This document shows positions 6,192 to 7,660 of a stretch of 7,660 nt of DNA, one piece after another. The translations under genes and the position numbers were made by a program. The DNA comes from Campylobacterales bacterium (GTDB taxonomy: Bacteria; Campylobacterota; Campylobacteria; Campylobacterales; Hydrogenimonadaceae): contig JALSPH010000229.1 of assembly GCA_026986055.1 (NCBI GenBank), forward strand, positions 1 through 7,660, in the 5' to 3' direction. Under the pieces are notes generated by a model. The model did not search any database and was not told where the DNA came from. It saw only the letters and a program-made list of their open reading frames with translations. The first letter of the stretch is position 1. Each line of letters opens with the position of its first letter.

Positions 6192-6258
6192 CGGTTATCT
6201 GAAGTTGTGCCGACCTGTTGAACAATCGGTATTTTCAAGCTCCAAATAATCCGTATAA
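6187..6258. repeat. Long-looped inverted repeat in the 3' region of the nitrate reductase gene
   Basis: TTATACGG at 6187-6194 and CCGTATAA at 6251-6258 are perfect reverse complements. The pairing continues inward for four more bases (TTAT with ATAA) past one bulged base. Inside lies a smaller weak pairing of TGCCGA (6208-6213) with TCGGTA (6226-6231), which contains part of the second direct-repeat copy. The whole could fold as a 72-base RNA on either strand. It begins 24 bases after the nitrate reductase stop but lacks a U-run, so it is not a standard terminator. Confidence 0.35.
6224..6236. repeat. 13-base direct repeat, copy 2
   Basis: This is the second identical copy of AATCGGTATTTTC, lying between the nitrate reductase and the RHH-like gene, 398 bases from copy 1 in the same orientation. 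It falls within the loop of the inverted repeat at 6187-6258. Confidence 0.6.
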
Positions 6259-6282
6259 AATAGATGAAGGCAATTTGGCATG

Positions 6283-7660
6283 CTACGCCGTTTCTACTCT
6301 CTCTTTGCTTTCACTTTTTCTTGAACTCTTCTCAACTTTCTCGTAAGATAGGGCTCCCGCCACCTCCTCTTTTTCGAAAGGTATGCCTTCTGGCACCTTT
6401 TGGCTATGTAGCTGAACCGCGGTCTGCTTATAGTTGGGCTCAAAAGATTTAGGGTCAAAAAGCGACTGGGTAAGGGTGTTTACAAGCTGTTCGTTAAAAT
6501 GAAAAGGTACAAAAACATTTCCCTCTCTAACGGCTTCGGTCACCCGAACCACAACATCGTCCACCCTGCCTCTTTCAGAACTGAGAGAGATACGATCACC
6601 CGATTTAACCTGCAGTTTTGCCGCATCTTTTGGGCTCAACTCCACCCATGCTTCGGGTGCGAGGTCCTCCAATATCTTTATGGTTCCGGTTTTGGTGCGC
6701 GTATGAAACTGCTCTACGGTTCTTCCGGTATTCAAAATAAGAGGGAATGAGCTGCAGATATCCTCTTCCATAGGCTTCCACTCGGAAAAGATAAACTTAG
6801 GCTTTCCCCCCTCGTTAGGTGTAGCCATACCTTCGTAATATAGCCTTTTGGTCCCTTCCGGATGCTCTTCGTTGCAGGGCCACTGAATACCTCCAAGCTT
6901 CTCTATCTTCTCATACGTCATACCGCTGTAGTCGCAGAGTCTGCCTCTGCTTACCCTCTTCCACTCCTCGAAAGCATCTTCCGGCCCATTCCAACCGTTG
7001 AAAAGGAGCTCATATTTTCCCTCGAAATATTTGGAAAACTCCACCACTATCTCAAAGTCGCTCTTTGAATCTTTGTAGTTTGGAACCGACTTTTTAGCCA
7101 AGTTACAGCGCCTCTCGCTGTTTGTATAGGTTCCACTCTTTTCACTCCAGGTAGCCGCACCGAAGAGTACATCCGCCACTTTCGCGGTGTCGCTCATGAA
7201 ACTGTCTTGCACTACGAGAATTTCGAGCTTCTTCAAAGCGGCTCTTAGCCTCTTTTGGTCGGGAAAACTGACAAGCGGGTTGGTAGCTACGACCCAAAGA
7301 GCCTTTATCTCCCCTCTTTCGATAGCCTCTATAATCTGCGGATAGGCATACCCTCTTGCACTTGGCACAAGCTCGGCCGGCACTCCGACTATCTTTGCAT
7401 ACTCCTCTCTATCTTCCTTGCTTGCAAAGTTCCTGTAGCCCGGAATAGAGCTTGTAAAGCCGCTCTCACGGGTACCCATGGCGTTGCACTGTCCGGTAAT
7501 GCTCATAGGCGCTCCGCCCGGTTTTCCGAGATTTCCCGTCATCAGAGCGAGGTTGACTATCGCGCTTACGGTGTCCGTTCCCATCGCGCTCTGGTTGACT
7601 CCCATCGTCCACGCACTCATTGCAGCTTCGGCTCCTGCGTAGAGTCTGGCAACTTCATAT
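6283..7660 (-). CDS. Assimilatory-type nitrate reductase catalytic subunit (NasA/NarB-like), C-terminal part (start outside window)
   Basis: The frame is open across the right edge and gives about 458 residues; the ATG at 7620 is internal, since the preceding in-window codons (YEVARLYAGAEAA) continue the family sequence. The enzyme would reduce nitrate to nitrite at a molybdenum bis-MGD centre. Recognisable blocks of the molybdopterin oxidoreductase family are WTMGVNQS, VNLALMTGNLGKPGGAP with SITGQCNAMGTRE, the stretch DSFMSDTAKVADVLFGAATW with GTYTNSERR, and the C-terminal cofactor-binding domain from LILNTGRTVEQFHTRTKTG through VFVPFHFNEQLVNTL to NYKQTAVQLH. The TGQCNAMGTRE wording fits assimilatory NasA/NarB-type enzymes better than periplasmic NapA. 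The N-terminal 4Fe-4S domain is off-window, so signal peptide and cell location cannot be judged. A Lys/Glu-rich tail of about 35 residues follows the last conserved block, with no extra iron-sulfur or flavin domain. A formate dehydrogenase-like relative is the main alternative. Confidence 0.88.
   Translation of the reverse strand, partial: YEVARLYAGAEAAMSAWTMGVNQSAMGTDTVSAIVNLALMTGNLGKPGGAPMSITGQCNAMGTRESGFTSSIPGYRNFASKEDREEYAKIVGVPAELVPSARGYAYPQIIEAIERGEIKALWVVATNPLVSFPDQKRLRAALKKLEILVVQDSFMSDTAKVADVLFGAATWSEKSGTYTNSERRCNLAKKSVPNYKDSKSDFEIVVEFSKYFEGKYELLFNGWNGPEDAFEEWKRVSRGRLCDYSGMTYEKIEKLGGIQWPCNEEHPEGTKRLYYEGMATPNEGGKPKFIFSEWKPMEEDICSSFPLILNTGRTVEQFHTRTKTGTIKILEDLAPEAWVELSPKDAAKLQVKSGDRISLSSERGRVDDVVVRVTEAVREGNVFVPFHFNEQLVNTLTQSLFDPKSFEPNYKQTAVQLHSQKVPEGIPFEKEEVAGALSYEKVEKSSRKSESKERVETA

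Noticed and set aside
5826..6236. Direct repeats as the ends of an insertion sequence or integrated element
   Set aside because: The 385 bases between them hold only the small RHH-like gene, with no transposase, integrase or terminal inverted repeats. The repeats are kept as sequence features but not called a mobile element.
6187..6258. The 72-base inverted repeat as a tRNA gene
   Set aside because: The outer stem and length resemble a tRNA, but there is no D-arm, anticodon arm or T-loop (GGTTCRA) pattern in the right places on either strand.
6264..7068. Several + strand open frames opposite the nitrate reductase
   Set aside because: They are antisense shadows of a strongly conserved coding sequence. 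The TATAAA at 6254-6259 on the + strand could drive an antisense RNA, but nothing else supports it.

Overview
The window looks like chromosomal DNA from a free-living member of the Campylobacterota (the former Epsilonproteobacteria). This is a judgement from style. Coding DNA is moderately AT-rich, intergenic DNA is very AT-rich, promoters are carried mainly by a -10 TATAAT-like box with no clear -35, and the GGDEF/EAL signalling proteins and protein wording are typical of sulfur- and hydrogen-oxidising relatives such as Sulfurovum, Sulfurimonas and Hydrogenimonas. The genus cannot be fixed from this sequence. No rRNA, tRNA, CRISPR array, insertion sequence or phage gene is visible.

Layout. 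On the + strand, bases 1-983 hold the C-terminal part of a GGDEF-EAL cyclic-di-GMP protein that enters from the left edge. It is followed by its own-promoter neighbour, an EamA/DMT-family membrane transporter (1033-1935). The remaining genes are on the - strand and converge on the transporter with an 8-base gap. Read in their own direction from the right edge they are: the C-terminal two thirds of an assimilatory-type molybdopterin nitrate reductase (7660-6283); a 71-residue ribbon-helix-helix or antitoxin-like protein (6098-5883); a 1071-residue membrane receptor with a nitrate/nitrite-sensing NIT domain plus PAS, GGDEF and EAL domains (5749-2534); and a small coiled-coil protein of unknown function (about 2429-1944).

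How the parts may work together. The most suggestive feature is that a NIT-domain c-di-GMP enzyme lies a few hundred bases downstream of a nitrate reductase gene on the same strand. NIT domains are known nitrate/nitrite sensors, so the pair could link nitrate supply to c-di-GMP-controlled behaviour (motility or biofilm). This is inference from family and context. The receptor keeps the GGDEF motif and all the EAL residues checked, but its c-di-GMP inhibitory site has Tyr where Arg is expected.

The two AT-rich intergenic stretches around the small RHH-like gene (5750-5882 and 6099-6282) hold most of the unexplained structure. There is an exact 13-base direct repeat, one copy on each side of the gene; a 9-base inverted repeat with a nested palindrome; a second long-looped inverted repeat; a short palindrome on the receptor promoter region; and a TATAAT box placed exactly six bases from the small gene's ATG, which predicts a leaderless mRNA. 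No partner toxin gene is visible beside it. The rest of the window is ordinary.
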